From Peptococcaceae bacterium (GTDB taxonomy: Bacteria > Bacillota > Peptococcia > Peptococcales > Peptococcaceae), in the NCBI GenBank assembly GCA_017399005.1, contig JAFQEO010000004.1, positions 1-64,000 on the forward strand: a stretch of DNA of 64,000 nucleotides, in the 5' to 3' direction. Position 1 is the stretch's first letter; every line of letters starts with the position of its first letter. Position numbers and translations under genes: made by a program. A model generated the notes under the pieces. It ran no database searches and was not told where the DNA came from. It worked only from the letters and a program-made list of their open reading frames with translations. This document shows, in pieces, positions 60,769 through 64,000 of this stretch.

Positions 60769-61752
60769 TTATATATTCTGTTCCAGCAGATAAGCGGATA
60801 AATCGGCAATTTCCTGCCGTCCGGCCAGAGGGGCCAGCCGCTCTGCCATAGCTTTGCTGCTGAATGTACAGTCTTTCAGCGCATCCTTCAGCCATTGTGC
60901 CAGAGAGGCATCCATAGCATCAGAATACACCTGCAGCTGTCGGATTTTTCCGCCGTTGGCCTCGCACTGCAGCTGAATCTCACCCCACGGAAACCGGTGC
61001 TCCAGTTCCCATGTAAACGGGATATTCCGTCCAAAACGAAATTCGTCCGATGCATAATGCTGCCGGTACATCTCCACCTGATTGCGGTCGATGGCTGTTT
61101 TTGGCCACACAGTCGCTTTTGCACCGTATACCAGTCCCATAGCGTCAATCAGTGCCTGTTTCAGCTGCGAGATGGTTAAACCGGGCTTTAACTCAGTCAG
61201 ATTGACAACTCTTGCCTGCACCGATGCAACGCCTTTGCTTTTCAGCTTGCTGGCGGATACCTGCAGATATTTTCCAAGCTGCTCCCGGTCAACCTGCACC
61301 ATCAGCGTTCCATGATGATAACAGCGGTCACCGGTTTCATAAAAAGCATTGCCGGAAAATTTTCGCCCGTCGGCATGTAAATCATTACGACCGCTTTTTT
61401 CCGCCTGGATTCCCAGAAGCTCCAGCGCTTTTAAAATAACATCCAGCTGGCGGGAAATATCGTAATCTGCTTTATGAATCAGGAAGGTAAAGTTCAGATT
61501 CCCCAGGTCATGGTATACAGCGCCGCCACCCGACAGTCTGCGGGCAAGTCTTCCGCCGTCATCGGCCAGCTGCTGCACTCTGCATTCTTTCCATGCATTC
61601 TGATTTTTTCCGATAACCACCGTATGCCGGTTCTGCCAGAGGTACAGAATACAACCGCCATCCGGCACCGTTTCCATCAAATGCTGTTCCAGCGCCAGAT
61701 TTTCAAAGGGGTCTGTTCCTTCCTGCAGATAATAGAATGTCTGGTGAATCAT
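60769..61752 (-). CDS. lplA: Lipoate-protein ligase A
   Basis: A 327-residue ligase that attaches lipoate to the lysine of lipoyl proteins such as GcvH. Catalytic-core motifs: LYLWQNRHTVVIGKNQNAWKEC, RRLSGGGAVYHDLGNLNFTF (~70-90), and GRNDLHADGRKFSGNAF, with an accessory C-terminal domain (~250-327). It starts 34 nt after gcvPB on the same strand and ends before lpd, so the glycine-cleavage cluster is gcvPA-gcvPB-lplA-(terminator)-lpdA. Confidence 0.95.
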   Translation of the reverse strand: MIHQTFYYLQEGTDPFENLALEQHLMETVPDGGCILYLWQNRHTVVIGKNQNAWKECRVQQLADDGGRLARRLSGGGAVYHDLGNLNFTFLIHKADYDISRQLDVILKALELLGIQAEKSGRNDLHADGRKFSGNAFYETGDRCYHHGTLMVQVDREQLGKYLQVSASKLKSKGVASVQARVVNLTELKPGLTISQLKQALIDAMGLVYGAKATVWPKTAIDRNQVEMYRQHYASDEFRFGRNIPFTWELEHRFPWGEIQLQCEANGGKIRQLQVYSDAMDASLAQWLKDALKDCTFSSKAMAERLAPLAGRQEIADLSAYLLEQNI

Positions 61753-61785
61753 CGCCTTCCCTCCCTTCTTTTTATTATTTTCCGG

Positions 61786-63210
61786 TTATGCCTGTTCCCA
61801 CTGGTAACGCAGTACCGGCTGACGAGCTGCTAATACTTCGTCTGGACGCTTAATCTGTGCATGATGCGGTGCATGATGCATTTCTTCGCCGTTTTCGCAA
61901 GCCATCTGATACAGCTGACGCATTACCGCGATGGCTTCGTCCAGTGTTTCACGGGATTCGGTTTCGGTTGGTTCAAACATCAGCGCTTCATGTACAATTA
62001 ACGGGAAGTACATGGTCGGCGGATGAATATCGTGGTCAATCAGAGATTTTGCCACATCCAGAGCCGATACACCGGTTTCTTTTTTCAGTTCTTCCAGAGT
62101 CAGTACAAATTCATGCATGCAGTGGTCACCGGCATACGCTACCGGATATACATCTTTCAGACCATGCATCATGTAGTTGGCATTTAACACAGCACCCTCG
62201 CAGGCATTTCGAATGCCTTCCGCACCCAGTGTCAGCATGTAGGTCATAGCTTTCAGCACTACCAGGAAGTTGCCGTAGAATGCTTTCAGCTGCAGTCTGC
62301 CTTCGGTGCCGTCCTGCCCGTTCTGAATTGCAGAAGCAGGCAGATAAGGAGCCAGAATCGCCTTGCATGCAACCGGACCACTGCCAGGACCGCCACCGCC
62401 GTGCGGTGTTGCAAACGTTTTATGCAGGTTCAGATGAACCACATCAAAACCCATATCACCAGGGCGAACTACACCCATGATAGCGTTAAAGTTTGCGCCG
62501 TCATAGTAGTTCAGACCGCCTGCCTGATGGATAATCTCGGTGATTTCTAAAATATTCGGGTCAAAAATTCCGACAGTATTCGGATTGGTCAGCATTAAAC
62601 CGGCGGTATCTTCACCAACACTGGCACGCAGCGCATCTAAATCTACACAGCCGTGTTCGTTGGATGGAATGGTCACAACAGTAAACCCTGCCATAACAGC
62701 ACTTGCCGGGTTAGTACCATGTGCCGCATCCGGAATAATGATTTTTTTACGGTTAAAGTCGCCATTTGCTTCATGATACGCTTTCATCAGAAGCAGACCG
62801 GTAAATTCGCCATGCGCACCGGCTGCAGGCTGGAAGGTGATATCGTCCATGCCGGTTGCTTCGCACAGATACTGTTTTGCTGTATCCAGAACCTGTTTGC
62901 AGCCCAGCACGGTATCGGCAGGCTGTAATGGATGGATGCCGGTAAAGCCAGGCAGAGCCGCCATTTCTTCATCAATTCTCGGATTGTATTTCATGGTACA
63001 GGAGCCCAGAGGATAAAAACCATCGTTCACACCGTGCGCCCGTTTTGCCAGCGCTGTATAGTGACGGCTGATTTCGGTTTCAGATAATTCCGGTAACCGC
63101 AGTGCCTCTTCACGCTGTAATTCTTCCGGCAGAGCTACCTCCGGCACATCACAGGCCGGCAGCAGCACACTGCCTCTTCCCTGTCTGCTTTTTTCAAAAA
63201 TCAGTTGCAT
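61786..63210 (-). CDS. gcvPB: Glycine dehydrogenase (decarboxylating), subunit 2
   Basis: Subunit 2 of the split P-protein (474 residues), a PLP enzyme that decarboxylates glycine and passes the aminomethyl group to lipoyl-GcvH. The PLP lysine lies in HLNLHKTFATPHGGGGPGSGP, preceded by DAAHGTNPASAVMAGF. N-terminal GSCTMKYNPRIDEEMA is characteristic of this subunit. The ATG at 63210 has GGAGGTG 8 nt upstream. Its start overlaps the gcvPA stop by 10 nt. Confidence 0.97.
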   Translation of the reverse strand: MQLIFEKSRQGRGSVLLPACDVPEVALPEELQREEALRLPELSETEISRHYTALAKRAHGVNDGFYPLGSCTMKYNPRIDEEMAALPGFTGIHPLQPADTVLGCKQVLDTAKQYLCEATGMDDITFQPAAGAHGEFTGLLLMKAYHEANGDFNRKKIIIPDAAHGTNPASAVMAGFTVVTIPSNEHGCVDLDALRASVGEDTAGLMLTNPNTVGIFDPNILEITEIIHQAGGLNYYDGANFNAIMGVVRPGDMGFDVVHLNLHKTFATPHGGGGPGSGPVACKAILAPYLPASAIQNGQDGTEGRLQLKAFYGNFLVVLKAMTYMLTLGAEGIRNACEGAVLNANYMMHGLKDVYPVAYAGDHCMHEFVLTLEELKKETGVSALDVAKSLIDHDIHPPTMYFPLIVHEALMFEPTETESRETLDEAIAVMRQLYQMACENGEEMHHAPHHAQIKRPDEVLAARQPVLRYQWEQA

Positions 63211-64000
63211 GCTGCACACACCTCCCTGATGATGGCTGCTGCTTTGTCAAGCTGCGCTTTGCTTACTACTTCGGTTACACACCACAGTACGCCGTCTTTT
63301 ACCGGCAGACCGCCTAAAATATCTTTTTCCGCCAGTGCATCCAGCACTTTTTCTGCTGGAACCGGCAGGGTAGTTACAAATTCATGGAACCATGCACCCT
63401 GGTTCTGTACGGTTACGCCAGGGACAGCAGCCAGCAGATCTGCAAAATAATGTGCTTTGCTCATAGACTGGCCTGCAGCCTGTTTTACACCTTCAGGCCC
63501 CATGGTACTCATATAAACAGCGGCTGTTAACGCACACAGCGCCTGGTTGGAGCAAACATTGCTGGATGCTTTCTCACGGCGGATGTGCTGTTCACGAGCC
63601 TGTAAGGTTAATACATAGGCACGGTTGCCATCGGCATCTTTGGTTTCCCCAACGATACGGCCAGGCAGTTTGCGGGTCATGGCAGAGGTTGCCGCCATAA
63701 AGCCCAGGTATGGACCGCCGTATGCCAGAGGCATACCCAGCGGCTGGCCTTCGCCTACAGCGATATCAGCACCGCATGCAGCCGGTGTTTTCATCAGAGC
63801 CAGAGCCATCGGGTTGCAGCCCATGATATATTTGGCACCGCCATTGTGAACCACTTCGCCTAATGCAGTACAGTCCTCAAAATTTCCGTAGAAGTTCGGC
63901 TGCTGTACATAGAAGCAGCAAACATCAGAAGTCACAGCCTCTGCCAGCGCCTCCATATCGGTACGGCCGTCTTTTTCCGGCACCATGCGCATTTCAAAAC
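63201..64000 (-). CDS. gcvPA: Glycine dehydrogenase (decarboxylating), subunit 1, C-terminal part
   Basis: The 3' ~265 codons of gcvPA; the frame is open to the window edge, so the start lies outside and the ATG at 63992 is internal. Typical segments: NFYGNFEDCTALGEVVH, GEGQPLGMPLAYGGPYLGFMA, MTRKLPGRIVGETKDADGNRAYVLTLQAREQHIRREKASSNVCSNQAL (signature of subunit 1). The product pairs with GcvPB to form the decarboxylase. gcvT and gcvH are expected beyond the right edge. Confidence 0.97.
   Translation of the reverse strand, partial: FEMRMVPEKDGRTDMEALAEAVTSDVCCFYVQQPNFYGNFEDCTALGEVVHNGGAKYIMGCNPMALALMKTPAACGADIAVGEGQPLGMPLAYGGPYLGFMAATSAMTRKLPGRIVGETKDADGNRAYVLTLQAREQHIRREKASSNVCSNQALCALTAAVYMSTMGPEGVKQAAGQSMSKAHYFADLLAAVPGVTVQNQGAWFHEFVTTLPVPAEKVLDALAEKDILGGLPVKDGVLWCVTEVVSKAQLDKAAAIIREVCAACN

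Overview
The window reads as the chromosome of an obligately anaerobic Bacillota, most plausibly a Negativicutes- or Clostridia-type gut bacterium. Reasons visible in the sequence: a class III (oxygen-sensitive) ribonucleotide reductase and its activase, a spoVAC-spoVAD-spoVAE cluster, a T-box leader in front of glyQS, strong AGGAGG-type ribosome binding sites, separate secD and secF, and the Bacillota gene orders tgt-yajC-...-secD-secF and hpf-secA-...-prfB. Base composition looks moderate (mid-40s % G+C by eye), with AT-richer accessory islands. The genus is inference.

Layout. 0-0.4 kb: 3' end of an IS200-type tnpA and its hairpin end. 0.45-8.5 kb (minus strand): Na/Pi cotransporter, cobO, secF, secD, nrdD (fused to a thioredoxin-like domain), nrdG. 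8.9-20.0 kb: a defence island with type I restriction-modification genes (hsdR separated from hsdM-hsdS), a Fic protein upstream of hsdM, a DUF3990/XRE toxin-antitoxin pair, and three AT-rich accessory genes (membrane/beta-domain protein, two-TM protein, Swt1-like HEPN protein) downstream of hsdS. The island is bracketed by two identical 32-bp copies of a terminator and separates tgt-yajC from nrdGD-secDF. 20.1-27.7 kb: yajC, tgt, a phage-type replication-initiator-like gene with a repeat-rich 600-bp region, an unknown gene in operon with a SulP transporter, small proteins, rbgA. 27.9-32.6 kb: membrane permease, then a DG-repeat secreted protein paired with an MMPL exporter. 32.7-39.8 kb: prfB (programmed frameshift), an inserted GNAT-regulator/CatA pair and a Uma2 nuclease-fold gene, secA, hpf. 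39.9-46.1 kb: csp, ridA, a phosphoesterase, rng, and a DUF2344/radical-SAM pair. 46.2-52.8 kb: an unknown acidic protein, spoVAEDC, glyS, glyQ and the T-box. 53-64 kb: an AlbA_2 regulator, a HAD hydrolase, a PadR/DUF1700/coiled-coil operon whose last gene carries an in-frame TAG, uppP, then lpd, lplA, gcvPB and gcvPA for lipoate-dependent glycine cleavage.

Most notable observations. (1) Three structured 3'-UTR RNA elements (40.26-40.43, 46.95-47.11 and 49.27-49.48 kb) share a conserved core whose helix shows compensatory changes in all three copies, while the flanking stems are unrelated. I do not recognise this family. (2) Each of the three accessory genes behind hsdS is preceded by a copy or remnant of the hsdS 3' end including its Shine-Dalgarno sequence, pointing to a cassette-accretion site. 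(3) Two separate accessory insertions are bracketed by duplicated terminators. (4) A roughly 105-115-bp intergenic repeat is present three times. All functional statements come from reading the sequence; no database search was possible.
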